A stretch of 64,000 nucleotides of DNA, from NCBI RefSeq assembly GCF_900105205.1, contig NZ_FNSQ01000005.1, forward strand, positions 2,542,001 to 2,606,000, in the 5' to 3' direction. The position numbers and the translations under genes were made by a program. This DNA is from Microbacterium hydrocarbonoxydans. Its GTDB lineage: Bacteria; Actinomycetota; Actinomycetes; Actinomycetales; Microbacteriaceae. This document shows positions 42,633-51,066 of the stretch, in pieces. Under the pieces are notes generated by a model. It was not told the origin of the DNA. It did not search any database and saw nothing but the letters and a program-made list of their open reading frames with translations. The stretch's first letter is position 1. Each line of letters opens with the position of its first letter.

Positions 42633-43004
42633 GTCGTACGGCGGCGGGGTCGACAGCGAGAACTCGGGACGCACCTTCGGGGTCCGCACCGGCTTGACCT
42701 CGGGCTCCGCCACCACCGTCTCGGCACGAGCGGGCGACGGCGACCCGTCGTCCTCGAAGAGCGCGTCGCGGATGATGCGACGCGGGTCGTACTGGCGCGG
42801 GTCGAGCTTGCGCCAATCGACGTCGTCGATCTCCGGCCCCATCTCATCGCGCACGCGGGACTTGGTGTCCCGCAGGAACTCGCCGGCACGCCGAGCGAGC
42901 TTGGCGACGCTCTCCGCGTACCGTGGCAACCGCTCCGGTCCGATGAGCAGCGCAGCGATCAGACCGATCAGCAGCAGCTTCTCGAAGGTGATCCCGAACT
43001 GCAT
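42618..43004 (-). CDS. tatB: Sec-independent translocase subunit TatB
   Basis: This 128-residue TatB-type protein has an N-terminal membrane helix (FGITFEKLLLIGLIAALLIG), the hinge GPERLPRY, then a basic amphipathic helix (AESVAKLARRAGEFLRD) and a Pro/Glu-rich tail. It forms the receptor complex with TatC for folded exported proteins; tatA and tatC are not in this window. The ATG at 43004 lies six bases after the -10-like TAGCCT (43011-43016). It is divergent from the O-methyltransferase gene. In mycobacteria sigE, rseA and htrA lie between these two genes, but here only 89 bases do. Confidence 0.94.
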   Translation of the reverse strand: MQFGITFEKLLLIGLIAALLIGPERLPRYAESVAKLARRAGEFLRDTKSRVRDEMGPEIDDVDWRKLDPRQYDPRRIIRDALFEDDGSPSPARAETVVAEPEVKPVRTPKVRPEFSLSTPPPYDREAT

Positions 43005-43093
43005 CTGTCCAGGCTACCGCCGCGCCTGCGGTTGTGCCGCGCACCGAGCGCATACCCTGGGAGAACACATATCCGAGTCGGGAGAAACAGGCA

Positions 43094-43729
43094 ATGAGCG
43101 AGAACGATGCGAACGCACGTCTCATCCGCGAGACCATCGTGGAGCCGTCGCCGATCGCCCGCGCCCGCGCGCACGCCGTCGAGCTCGGCGCGAACCCGAT
43201 CAGCGCTGCCGTCGGGTCGCAGATCGCCGTGCTCGCCGCCGCGACGGGCGCTCGTTCGATCGTCGAGATCGGCACCGGAGCGGGCGTCTCCGGTCTCTGG
43301 CTGCTGCGGGGCGCACCCCAGGCCGTGCTGACGTCGATCGACAACGAGCCCGAGCATCTGGCCGCTGCCCGCCAGGCCTTCTCCGACGCGCGCATCCCGA
43401 TGACCAAGGCCCGCTTCATCACCGGTCGCGCCGCCGACGTGCTGCCGCGCATGAACGAGGCCTCGTACGACATCGTGCTCGTCGATGCCGATCCCGAGAA
43501 CGTCATCGACTACGTCGAGCACGGCCTGCGCCTGGTCCGCACCGGCGGCATGGTGCTGGTGCCCCGCATCCTCGCCGGCGGGCGCGTCGCAGATCCCGTG
43601 CAGCGCGACGAGGTCACCTCGGCCTACCGCTCCCTCATTCAGGAGACGCAGGAGTCGTCCGCCGTGCTCGCCACCGTCTCGTCCTCGGGTGAGGGGCTGC
43701 TGCAGCTCATCAGCGTCGGCGACGCCTGA
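43094..43729 (+). CDS. SAM-dependent O-methyltransferase
   Basis: This 211-residue class I methyltransferase belongs to the small catechol-O-methyltransferase-like family next to tatB/sigE in actinobacteria (Rv1220c type). Motif I reads VEIGTGAGVSGLWLL, the acidic residue binding the ribose is in TSIDNEPEHL, and DIVLVDADPEN carries the metal site Asp. The substrate is unknown. A -10-like TACCCT (43053-43058) gives a leader of about 30 bases, and GGGAGAAACAGGCA precedes the ATG at 43094, so this gene is not leaderless. A strong hairpin (43755-43791) follows. Confidence 0.92.
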   Translation: MSENDANARLIRETIVEPSPIARARAHAVELGANPISAAVGSQIAVLAAATGARSIVEIGTGAGVSGLWLLRGAPQAVLTSIDNEPEHLAAARQAFSDARIPMTKARFITGRAADVLPRMNEASYDIVLVDADPENVIDYVEHGLRLVRTGGMVLVPRILAGGRVADPVQRDEVTSAYRSLIQETQESSAVLATVSSSGEGLLQLISVGDA

Positions 43730-43754
43730 GCGGCACCCCGCTTCCTGGCATACG

Positions 43755-43791
43755 GAAGAGGGCGACGGATCGTTGATCCGTCGCCCTCTTC
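43755..43791 (+). terminator. bidirectional terminator between O-methyltransferase and DUF3117 genes
   Basis: The arms 43755-43771 (gaagagggcgacggatc) and 43775-43791 pair perfectly over 17 bp with a 3-base loop. The hairpin stands between two convergent stops (43729 and 43822) and can serve both strands. Confidence 0.9.
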
Positions 43792-43821
43792 GTGAATCCG
43801 CGTGCGCGAATTCGAGTTCGA

Positions 43822-43995
43822 TCAGGCGGGAGCCACGACGGCTGCCAGCACGTCGTGAAGTTCCTTCGCCTCTGCGTCGTTCACGGAGACGACCAAACGG
43901 CCGCCGCCTTCGAGCGGGACGCGCACGATGATGAGTCGCCCTTCTTTCACGGCCTCCATGGGTCCGTCTCCGGTCCTCGGCTTCATCGCTGCCAT
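43822..43995 (-). CDS. DUF3117 small protein
   Basis: This 57-residue gene has the sequence features of DUF3117, a small family conserved through Actinobacteria (Rv1211 type). It starts MAAMKPRTGDGPMEAVKEGR and continues with IIVRVPLEGGGRLVVSV and a helical end rich in Ala/Glu/Leu. The ATG at 43995 is preceded by AAGGAGCCCACG. A -10-like TAAACT (minus strand, 44029-44034) lies about 34 bases upstream. The function is unknown. It sits between the O-methyltransferase and the dapE-side genes, the same broad neighbourhood as in mycobacteria. Confidence 0.93.
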   Translation of the reverse strand: MAAMKPRTGDGPMEAVKEGRLIIVRVPLEGGGRLVVSVNDAEAKELHDVLAAVVAPA

Positions 43996-44028
43996 CGTGG
44001 GCTCCTTTTCCTCCGGTGGTATGGGATC

Positions 44029-44049
44029 AGTTTATCGGGTGTTACCCGA
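44029..44049 (-). promoter_or_regulatory. DUF3117 promoter with palindrome behind the -10
   Basis: On the minus strand a -10-like TAAACT (44029-44034) is directly preceded by the perfect inverted repeat TCGGGT-aac-ACCCGA (44035-44049). The surrounding gap 43996-44090 is AT-richer than its neighbours. A repressor or activator site is possible. Confidence 0.4.
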
Positions 44050-44090
44050 ACCTGGATGTCGCCTATGAAAAATGCATCAACCCTTAACAT

Positions 44091-45308
44091 TCACGGCACC
44101 TGCCAGAAGGTGTTGCCGAGGGCATAGATGTGGTGGATCCAGGTCCATTGGCCGAGCAGACACACCACGAGCACGCCGATGCGCCAGACGCGGGATCTCG
44201 GTACGGCGACCGCTCCCCACAGCGGACTCAGCGGCAGCAGCAGCCGGAAGGTGCTCGACTGCGGGAAGAAGACAGCGAGCAGGTACAGCAGATAGCTCGC
44301 GCTCCAGAGTCGCAGATCCGGACCGAGCGCGCGCACCTGCGGCAGGTACAGCAGTCCCGCCCCGACGGCGACGATCAGGAGGGCGAGCACCGCCGGCCCC
44401 CATCCGGTCGGGAGTCCCCACTGCGCGAACCAGAAGTGGGATGCCTGGATCCACCCGTCGAACGGCACGAATCCGTCGACGCCGCCGACGATCCACAGCC
44501 GACGCCAGGCGAGTTCCGTGGCGAGGTACGCATCGGCATCCCCAGTGACGACTCCCGCGATGACCTGCCACGAGAACCCGGCGATCGTCGCGAGTGCACC
44601 GAGCGCGACGATGTGCACGATCTCGCGCCCAGCCAGCGGATCCGAGCGACGGTGCCACCAGCGCAGGATACCGTGCAGTCCGAGGTAGAGCGCGAACGCG
44701 AGGATGCCCGGCCGGGTGAAGGCCATGATCGGGATGAGCAGGTACAGCCAGGCATACCGTCGCCGAATAGTCGCGTCCAGGGCGAGGAACAGCAGCAGGA
44801 GGAACAGCGTCTCGGCGTACCCGACCTGGAACATCGCGGCGATCGGACCGGAGGCGAAGAAGACGACCGCCCACATCGCTGCGCGCCGTCCGACGCGATC
44901 CTGAAGCAGGCGGTGCAATGCGAGGCACGCGAAGTACCCGGCGACGAACGACAGCAGGAACGCGCCCATCCCCCAGGACCCGAACGGGAGGCCGATCACC
45001 TTCGCGGCGATCGCGAACACCGGCATGAAGGCCCACTGGTTCTCCGCCACCTCGCCGGAGTCTGTGCGCGGAAGCTCCGTGGGATACCCCTCCTCCGCCA
45101 CGAGCCAGTACCACTGGGCGTCCCAGCCGACCACGAAGTCGGCGAGAGACGGCTCGACACCGAACCGAGAGAACGCCGTCGACTGCGTCGCCGCCACGAT
45201 CATCATCACCGTGGTCACGGCGCGAGCGGCGAGGTAGACGAGGGCGATCCGCAGCGGCAGCGGCGTCTCGGCCCAGCGCCGTGTGGCCGTCAGCGCGAAC
45301 TGAGCCAT
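44091..45308 (-). CDS. PIG-V-like GT-C mannosyltransferase, integral membrane
   Basis: This 405-residue protein has about ten membrane segments and the marks of the PIG-V/GT-C family: WDAQWYWLVAEEGYP just after the first helix, NQWAFMPVFAI, and GYAETLFLLLLFLAL in the membrane, then FTRPGILAF. Such enzymes transfer mannose from polyprenyl-phosphate-mannose to lipids or proteins outside the membrane. The acceptor here is unknown; an actinobacterial lipoglycan or glycoprotein is likely. The ATG at 45308 lies inside the 3' end of dapE, giving a 19-base overlap and probably coupled translation. A later start is possible but would cut the first helix. Confidence 0.83.
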   Translation of the reverse strand: MAQFALTATRRWAETPLPLRIALVYLAARAVTTVMMIVAATQSTAFSRFGVEPSLADFVVGWDAQWYWLVAEEGYPTELPRTDSGEVAENQWAFMPVFAIAAKVIGLPFGSWGMGAFLLSFVAGYFACLALHRLLQDRVGRRAAMWAVVFFASGPIAAMFQVGYAETLFLLLLFLALDATIRRRYAWLYLLIPIMAFTRPGILAFALYLGLHGILRWWHRRSDPLAGREIVHIVALGALATIAGFSWQVIAGVVTGDADAYLATELAWRRLWIVGGVDGFVPFDGWIQASHFWFAQWGLPTGWGPAVLALLIVAVGAGLLYLPQVRALGPDLRLWSASYLLYLLAVFFPQSSTFRLLLPLSPLWGAVAVPRSRVWRIGVLVVCLLGQWTWIHHIYALGNTFWQVP

Positions 45309-46363
45309 GCGCGCAGTCCTCGCTCGACGGCGTCGATCTGCGCGAGCGGCACGCGCTCCTCGTCGTGGTGGGCGAGGTGCGGGTCCCCTGGTCCGTAGTT
45401 GACGGCCGGGATGCCGAGCGCCGAGAACCGTGCGACGTCGGTCCAGCCGTACTTGGGGCGGGGCTCGGCGCCGACGGCCGCCACGAACTCCTGCGCGATG
45501 GGCGCGTCGAGCCCTGGACGCGCCCCTTCGGCGGCATCCGTGATCTCGACGTCGAAGCCGGCGAGCAGGTTGCGGATGTGCGCCTCGGCGTCCGCGGCCG
45601 ATTTGCTGGGCGCGAAGCGGTAGTTCACCTCGACCTCGCAGGCGTCGGGGATCACGTTGCCCGCGACGCCGCCGGTGATGCGCACGGCGCTCATGCTCTC
45701 GCGATACAGCAGCCCCTCGACCGGCACCTCCCTGGCGCGGTACTCGGCCAGACGCGCGAGGATCGGCGCGGCGCGGTGGATGGCGTTCTCGCCGATCCAG
45801 GCGCGAGCCGCATGCGCGCGCACACCTGTGGTGCGCACGATGGCCCTCATGGTGCCGTTGCAACCACCCTCGACCTGCCCGTTGGACGGCTCGCCCAGGA
45901 TGGCGAAGTCGGCCTGGAACAGGTCAGGGCGCACGGCGGCGAGCAGCGCCAGCCCGTTCTTGGAGGCCTCGACCTCTTCGTTGTCGTACCACATCCAGGT
46001 GATGTCGACCGAGGGCTCGGCGAGCTCGGCCGCGAGCTTGAGCTGCACGGCCGTACCGCTCTTCATGTCGACGGTCCCGCGTCCCCAGAGGTGCGGGACG
46101 CCATCGATCTCCACGTCTCGGGTCGGGACGTTGCCGTTGATCGGGACGGTGTCGATGTGTCCGGCGATCGCCACCCGCTGCGCGCGACCGAGGTTCGTGC
46201 GCGCGACGATCGTGTTGCCGTGCCGGATGACCTCGAGATGGGGGTACGCCGAGATCGCCTCCTCGATGGCATCCGCGAGCGTCTGCTCGTCACCCGAGAC
46301 GCTCGGGATGTCGCAGATCGCACGGGTGAGGTCGACGGAGGACGCTGTCAGATCGAGCACCAT
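45290..46363 (-). CDS. dapE: succinyl-diaminopimelate desuccinylase
   Basis: This 357-residue M20-family metallohydrolase removes succinate from N-succinyl-LL-diaminopimelate in lysine/peptidoglycan precursor synthesis. The di-zinc ligands are visible in order: AGHIDTVP (His69), RGTVDMKSG (Asp), YDNEEVE (base Glu and ligand), LGEPSNG and HHDEERV near the end. The ATG at 46363 is six bases after TAGGCT (46370-46375), which fits a leaderless mRNA. It is divergent from dapD, which catalyses an earlier step, across only 64 bases that hold both promoters. Confidence 0.96.
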   Translation of the reverse strand: MVLDLTASSVDLTRAICDIPSVSGDEQTLADAIEEAISAYPHLEVIRHGNTIVARTNLGRAQRVAIAGHIDTVPINGNVPTRDVEIDGVPHLWGRGTVDMKSGTAVQLKLAAELAEPSVDITWMWYDNEEVEASKNGLALLAAVRPDLFQADFAILGEPSNGQVEGGCNGTMRAIVRTTGVRAHAARAWIGENAIHRAAPILARLAEYRAREVPVEGLLYRESMSAVRITGGVAGNVIPDACEVEVNYRFAPSKSAADAEAHIRNLLAGFDVEITDAAEGARPGLDAPIAQEFVAAVGAEPRPKYGWTDVARFSALGIPAVNYGPGDPHLAHHDEERVPLAQIDAVERGLRAWLSSR

Positions 46364-46427
46364 GCCCCCAGCCTACTTACCCGTCATCCGTGCGATCGCT
46401 GCCTGCCCAGCGCGATAGCGTGGAGAC
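46364..46427. promoter_or_regulatory. divergent dapE/dapD promoters
   Basis: This 64-base gap has a minus-strand -10-like TAGGCT (46370-46375) six bases before dapE and a plus-strand TAGCGT (46416-46421) six bases before dapD. No -35 consensus is clear in either direction. The two lysine genes are likely controlled together from this gap. Confidence 0.6.
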
Positions 46428-47381
46428 ATGACTGAGGCGCGCACCGTGTGGGGTACCGGACTTTCGACGATCGCCGGTGACGGCACGGTCCTGGATGCCT
46501 GGTTCCCCCAGGTCGGCACGACCGCACCCACCGCGAGCGATGCCGCGGCATCACTGCTGACGATGGACCAGCAGGCCGGTCCCGACGACCGCCGCAACGT
46601 CAGGGTCGACCCCGTGCAGCTGCACATCGACCTGGATGCCGCTCCCGCCTCGACGGTCGATGCCTACCTGCGGCTGCACGCGCTGTCGCACCTCGTCGTG
46701 CGTCCGAACGAGCTCAACCTCGACGGCATCTTCGCGCACCTCCCGAACGTCGCCTGGACCAATGCGGGCCCCATGCACCCCGCGGATGCTGCGCGCCTGC
46801 GCCCCGCGCTGCAGCGCGCCGGCATCCAGGTGCAGGGCCTGGACAAGTTCCCCCGGCTCACCGACTACGTGCAGCCGGAGGGCGTCCGCATCGCCGACGC
46901 CTCCCGCGTCCGCCTGGGAGCGCACCTCTCGCCCGGTACGACCGTGATGCACGAGGGGTTCGTGAACTTCAATGCCGGCACTCTCGGCGCGTCGATGGTC
47001 GAGGGACGGATCTCGCAGGGCGTCGTCGTGGGCGACGGCAGCGACATCGGCGGTGGCTCGTCGATCATGGGCACCCTGTCAGGAGGCGGATCGCACCGCG
47101 TCTCGATCGGGGCGCGCACTCTGCTCGGCGCCAACGCCGGCATCGGCATCTCGCTCGGTGACGACTGCGTCGTCGAGGCCGGCCTGTACGTCACCGCCGG
47201 CACCAAGATCGTGCTCGTCGACGGCCCCGTCACCGCCGACGGCGGCCGCACGACGGTCAAGGGTGCCGAGCTGTCAGGTCGAGACGGGCTGCTGTTCCGC
47301 CGCAACTCGCTGAGCGGAGCCGTCGAGGCCGTGCGTCGCGCCGGAGTCGGAGTCACCCTCAACGAGGCACTGCACGCCTGA
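46428..47381 (+). CDS. dapD: tetrahydrodipicolinate N-succinyltransferase
   Basis: This 317-residue left-handed beta-helix acyltransferase uses succinyl-CoA to form N-succinyl-2-amino-6-oxopimelate. The long actinobacterial form is recognised by [20 protein letters not shown] and [23 protein letters not shown], followed by hexapeptide-like turns ([20 protein letters not shown]). The N-terminal 110 residues form the actinobacterial DapD lid domain. The ATG at 46428 is six bases after TAGCGT (46416-46421) and has GGAGA between. It is transcribed away from dapE. A weak two-part hairpin (47383-47443) follows. Confidence 0.97.
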   Translation: MTEARTVWGTGLSTIAGDGTVLDAWFPQVGTTAPTASDAAASLLTMDQQAGPDDRRNVRVDPVQLHIDLDAAPASTVDAYLRLHALSHLVVRPNELNLDGIFAHLPNVAWTNAGPMHPADAARLRPALQRAGIQVQGLDKFPRLTDYVQPEGVRIADASRVRLGAHLSPGTTVMHEGFVNFNAGTLGASMVEGRISQGVVVGDGSDIGGGSSIMGTLSGGGSHRVSIGARTLLGANAGIGISLGDDCVVEAGLYVTAGTKIVLVDGPVTADGGRTTVKGAELSGRDGLLFRRNSLSGAVEAVRRAGVGVTLNEALHA

Positions 47382-47628
47382 CGGGGAGTGCCGTTCCTGG
47401 GGCCGGCGACTCGCGGCGCACGCGTCGTCCCAGGCTTCTCCCCTGTGCGCGTGATAGTGTCGGGCTGACGCTCCTCGCGATGCGAAGCGTCTGCGTCGTC
47501 GACACGCTCCCGCGCCACTTGCTTGGTTCTGGCCATTTCGAACGGCGAAACGATGCGCGATCCCGCGCCGTCGCCCACCTTCCCGCACCCGGCCGAATCA
47601 TCCGTCGGTGCATTCTCGGAGATACCCC
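47382..47628 (+). promoter_or_regulatory. 247-base gap: dapD hairpin and long leader of the second DEAD-box gene
   Basis: This is the longest non-coding stretch of the window. Bases 47383-47388 with 47438-47443 and 47396-47401 with 47429-47434 can form a nested stem, a possible dapD terminator. A -10-like TAGTGT (47455-47460) then predicts a leader of about 160 bases before the helicase ATG at 47629. Long structured leaders are typical of cold-shock helicase mRNAs, but I see no named RNA motif. Confidence 0.5.
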
Positions 47629-49050
47629 ATGACTTCCTTCCTCGATCTCGGCGTGCCCGCCGACCTCGCCGCCGTCCTCTCGAAGGACGGCAAGACCGAG
47701 GCGTTCGCGATTCAGCGCGACACGCTTCCTGACTCGCTGGCCGGCCGTGACCTGCTCGGCCGCGGCCGCACCGGCAGCGGCAAGACGATCGCGTTCGCAC
47801 TCCCGCTCGTCTCCCGACTCTCCGCCTCCTCCCGCACGAGCCGTCCGGGACACCCCCGTGGCCTGGTGCTGGCGCCGACCCGTGAACTCGCGACCCAGAT
47901 CGCTGCGACCATCGCCCCGCTCGCCGAGGCGAAGGGCCTGCGCGTCACCACCGTGTTCGGCGGCGTCAGTCAGCGCCCGCAGGAGCAGGCCATGCGCAGC
48001 GGCGTCGACATCGTCGTGGCGTGCCCCGGCCGCCTCGAAGACCTCATGAAGCAGCGGGTCGTCCAGCTCGACGCGGTAGAGGTGACCGTGCTCGACGAGG
48101 CCGACCACATGGCCGACCTCGGCTTCCTGCCCGGCGTCACCCGCATCCTCACCGCCACTCCGGCCGGCGGGCAGCGACTGCTGTTCAGCGCCACGCTGGA
48201 TCGCGGCATCGACACGCTCGCCCGCCGCTTCCTCTCCAACGCCGTCAGCCACGAGGTCGACGAGGAGAGCGTGCCCGTCGGCGAGATGACCCACCGGGTG
48301 CTCGTCGTCGACTCCACCGACAACAAGACCACGCTGGTGCGCGAGCTCGCCTCCGGCACCGGTCGTCGCATCCTCTTCACTCGCACGAAGCACCAGGCGA
48401 AGAAGCTCGCCAAGCAGCTCACCGCGGCGGGCATCCCCGCCGTCGACCTGCACGGCAACCTCTCGCAGAACGCCCGCGAGCGCAACCTCGGCGCGTTCTC
48501 GTCCGACCCCGCTGAGGGAGGCGTGCGCGTGCTCGTCGCGACCGACGTCGCCGCCCGCGGTGTGCACGTGGACAACGTCGATCTCGTCGTCCACGTCGAC
48601 CCGCCCATGGAGCACAAGGCGTACCTGCACCGCTCGGGTCGTACCGCGCGTGCCGGCGCGGCAGGCACCGTGGTGACGGTCGTCCTGCCCGAGCAGCGCC
48701 GCGACGTCAAGGACCTGCTCCGCAAGGCGGCCATCTCGGCCGCCCTCGAGGACGTCACGTCCGCCGCGGTCACCGAGCTCGTGCCGGAGCGCGCGCCGCA
48801 CGTGCGTCCCGCACCCGTCCAGGTGCAGCGCCAGGCGACGAAGCAGCGTCCGGCCGGCGGCGAGCGGAACTCCGCAGCGAACCCGCCGTCGCGTCGCAGC
48901 CGTCGTCCCCGCTCGGGCCAGGGCGGTCAGGGCGGTCAGGGCGCGCAGGCCGGCTCCCGCCAGGGCGGTCAGTCTCGCGCCGGAAGCCAGGGCGGCCAGT
49001 CTCGCAGCGGCGGCCAGGGCGGCCGCGGTCGCAGCTCGCAGGGTCGCTGA
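47629..49050 (+). CDS. DEAD-box RNA helicase, second paralogue
   Basis: This 473-residue RNA helicase has the full motif set: Q motif with FLDLGVPAD and FAIQ, RGRTGSGKT, APTRELATQ, motif II DEAD in LDEADHMAD, FSATLD, VATDVAARGVHVD and HRSGRTARAG. The tail from about 395 is basic and then Gly/Gln/Ser-rich with repeats of QGGQSR, an RNA-binding low-complexity region. It differs clearly from the helicase at 30024, so it is a distinct type, not a recent copy. The ATG at 49629-like early starts are excluded by the Q motif; ATG 47629 is used. A hairpin at 49065-49104 ends the unit. Confidence 0.93.
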   Translation: MTSFLDLGVPADLAAVLSKDGKTEAFAIQRDTLPDSLAGRDLLGRGRTGSGKTIAFALPLVSRLSASSRTSRPGHPRGLVLAPTRELATQIAATIAPLAEAKGLRVTTVFGGVSQRPQEQAMRSGVDIVVACPGRLEDLMKQRVVQLDAVEVTVLDEADHMADLGFLPGVTRILTATPAGGQRLLFSATLDRGIDTLARRFLSNAVSHEVDEESVPVGEMTHRVLVVDSTDNKTTLVRELASGTGRRILFTRTKHQAKKLAKQLTAAGIPAVDLHGNLSQNARERNLGAFSSDPAEGGVRVLVATDVAARGVHVDNVDLVVHVDPPMEHKAYLHRSGRTARAGAAGTVVTVVLPEQRRDVKDLLRKAAISAALEDVTSAAVTELVPERAPHVRPAPVQVQRQATKQRPAGGERNSAANPPSRRSRRPRSGQGGQGGQGAQAGSRQGGQSRAGSQGGQSRSGGQGGRGRSSQGR

Positions 49051-49064
49051 CCCACAGACATCAG

Positions 49065-49104
49065 AGGCGGATGCGTCGATGCTCAGGCATCGGGGCATCC
49101 GCCT
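49065..49104. terminator. terminator between the helicase and SRPBCC genes
   Basis: The outer arms aggcggatgc (49065-49074) and gcatccgcct (49095-49104) enclose an inner stem cgatgc/gcatcg (49077-49082 with 49087-49092) and a 4-base loop. It sits between two convergent stops. Confidence 0.8.
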
Positions 49105-49119
49105 TCGTCATGTCCCGAG

Positions 49120-49590
49120 TCAGGACCGCACGGCCGCCAGGACCTCGGGATCGACGCAGCCGCGCGCGAAGCCCGCGATGCGCCTGCGGACCTCGAACCC
49201 GAGCACTCGGACGCCGATCCACTCCGCGATCGGTGCGAGCCAGGCGGGCCTGCACGAGAAGTTGTACTTCCAGACGGCGAGAGTGCCCTCAGGGACCGCG
49301 GTGAAGCGCCAGCCGCCGCCGAGCTTGATGAAGAACCACGGGCCCTCCTCCATCACCATGCCGACGTTCGTGGGCGGTGCGTAGGAGACGTAGCGGCTCA
49401 CCATCGACAGGCCGAGCCGCTGCCGCGTGAACGTGCGTACGTCCTTCGCCGGCTTCTGCGCGTCGTCGAGGAAGTGCTGCTCGCTGATGAAGGGGTCCCA
49501 GCGCCGACGGACGCTGCCGGTCGTCTGCGAGACGGCGAACGCGGTCGCAGGATTCACAGGAACGATCGCCTCCGCGCTGACGACAGGCAT
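49120..49590 (-). CDS. SRPBCC/polyketide-cyclase-like protein
   Basis: This 156-residue protein has the START/SRPBCC helix-grip pattern: an N-terminal strand VVSAEAIVPVNPATAFAVSQ, the block RRRWDPFISEQHFLD, then alternating strands ending in a long C-terminal helix. Such proteins bind lipids or hydrophobic ligands in a cavity, but the ligand is unknown. The ATG at 49590 starts 11 bases after the gltA stop, so it is probably co-transcribed with citrate synthase, though no metabolic reason is visible. Confidence 0.8.
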   Translation of the reverse strand: MPVVSAEAIVPVNPATAFAVSQTTGSVRRRWDPFISEQHFLDDAQKPAKDVRTFTRQRLGLSMVSRYVSYAPPTNVGMVMEEGPWFFIKLGGGWRFTAVPEGTLAVWKYNFSCRPAWLAPIAEWIGVRVLGFEVRRRIAGFARGCVDPEVLAAVRS

Positions 49591-49601
49591 CGCGGCTGAC
49601 C

Positions 49602-50897
49602 TCAGCGGGTCTGGAAGGTGCGCTCCGGCGACCCCGTGTAGAGCTGCTGCGGGCGGCCGATCTTGGTCTGCGGGTCGAGCTGCAGCTCGCGCCACTGGGC
49701 GAGCCAGCCGGGCAGACGGCCGATCGCGAACAGCACCGTGAACATGCGCGTCGGGAAGCCCATCGCCTTGTAGATGACGCCGGTGTAGAAGTCGACGTTC
49801 GGGTACAGACGACGCTCCTTGAAGTAGTCGTCGGCGAGCGCGATCTCCTCGAGCTCCTGAGCGAGGTCGAGGAGCGGGTCGGTGACACCGAGCTCCGAGA
49901 GCACCTCTCGCGCCGCTTCCTTGACGAGCTTGGCGCGCGGGTCGTAGTTCTTGTAGACCCGGTGCCCGAAGCCCATCAGCTTCACGCCCTCTTCCTTGTT
50001 CTTCACGCGCTCCACGAACCGCGACACGCTCTGACCCGAGTCACGGATCTGTCCGAGCATCGTCAGCACGGCCTCGTTCGCCCCACCGTGCAGTGGACCG
50101 GAGAGAGCCTGGATCCCGGCCGAGATCGAGGCGAACTGGTTCGCCCCCGTGGAGCCGACGAGACGGACGGTCGAGGTCGACGCGTTCTGCTCGTGGTCCT
50201 CGTGGAGGATCAGCAGCAGCTCGAGCGCCTTCGACATCACCGGGTTCATCTCGTATGGCTCGGAGAGCACACCGAAGTTGAGCTTGAGGAAGTTCTCGAC
50301 GAAGCCGAGCGAGTTGTCGGGGTACAGGAAGGCCTGTCCGACGCTCTTCTTGTGCGCGTAGGCGGCGATGACCGGGAGCTTCGCGAGCATGCGGATCGTG
50401 TTGAGCTCGACGTGCTCGGGGTTGTGCGGATCGGTCTGACCCTCGTAGTAGGTCGAGAGGGCTGCGACTGCCGAGGAGAGCACCGACATGGGGTGCGCGG
50501 TGTGCGGCAGCGCCGAGAAGAAGCGCTTGAGATCTTCGTGCAGCAGCGTGTGCCGACGGATCTTCTCGTCGAACTCGGCGAGCTCGGCCGCGGAGGGCAG
50601 CTCGCCGTAGATCAGGAGCCAGGCGACCTCGAGGTAGCTGGTGTTGCCGGCCAGCTGCTCGATCGGGTAGCCGCGATAGCGCAGGATGCCCTTGTCGCCG
50701 TCGATGAAGGTGATGTCCGACTTGGTGGACGCGGTGTTGACGAAGCCGTAGTCGAGACCCGTGTAGCCCGTCTGGCGGGTCAGCGTCGAGAGGTCGATGC
50801 TGTCGTTTCCTGCCGTGCCGCGCACGATCGGGAACTCCGCGGTGGTCTCACCGATCGTCAGCTTCGCCGTCGCCTGCTGCTCTGCCGCTGCGCTCAC
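49602..50897 (-). CDS. gltA: citrate synthase (type I)
   Basis: This 431-residue citrate synthase condenses oxaloacetate and acetyl-CoA at the entry of the citric acid cycle. Active-site residues are visible in LHEDHEQNAST, SGPLHGGANEAVL (catalytic His), MGFGHRVYKNYDPR (His) and LYPNVDFYTG (catalytic Asp). The N-terminal beta domain (1-60) is the type I (hexameric, NADH-class) arrangement. The start is GTG at 50897 with GAGGAGG five bases in front; an upstream in-frame ATG is less likely. The promoter at 51005-51033 gives a leader of about 100 bases. Confidence 0.97.
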   Translation of the reverse strand: MSAAAEQQATAKLTIGETTAEFPIVRGTAGNDSIDLSTLTRQTGYTGLDYGFVNTASTKSDITFIDGDKGILRYRGYPIEQLAGNTSYLEVAWLLIYGELPSAAELAEFDEKIRRHTLLHEDLKRFFSALPHTAHPMSVLSSAVAALSTYYEGQTDPHNPEHVELNTIRMLAKLPVIAAYAHKKSVGQAFLYPDNSLGFVENFLKLNFGVLSEPYEMNPVMSKALELLLILHEDHEQNASTSTVRLVGSTGANQFASISAGIQALSGPLHGGANEAVLTMLGQIRDSGQSVSRFVERVKNKEEGVKLMGFGHRVYKNYDPRAKLVKEAAREVLSELGVTDPLLDLAQELEEIALADDYFKERRLYPNVDFYTGVIYKAMGFPTRMFTVLFAIGRLPGWLAQWRELQLDPQTKIGRPQQLYTGSPERTFQTR

Positions 50898-51004
50898 GCG
50901 GACCTCCTCATGGATTTCGATCAAAGCCGGATGGGGCGATGTCACGGCGCTGTGCGCCAGGCCGAATCGAGATCATCGATACACGACCGAATCGCCTTTA
51001 CAGC

Positions 51005-51033
51005 CTAGTAGGCACGCAGGCCTACTGTGACAA
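51005..51033 (-). promoter_or_regulatory. gltA promoter with palindrome in the spacer
   Basis: On the minus strand a -35-like TTGTCA (51028-51033) and a -10-like TACTAG (51005-51010) are exactly 17 bases apart. The spacer and the -10 together hold the inverted repeat AGTAGGC-ctgcgt-GCCTACT (51007-51026). This is the only close-to-consensus -35/-10 pair I noticed in the window and a good candidate operator. Confidence 0.6.
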
Positions 51034-51066
51034 CCGACAAAAGAACCCCGATGGTGAGGCGGGAAC

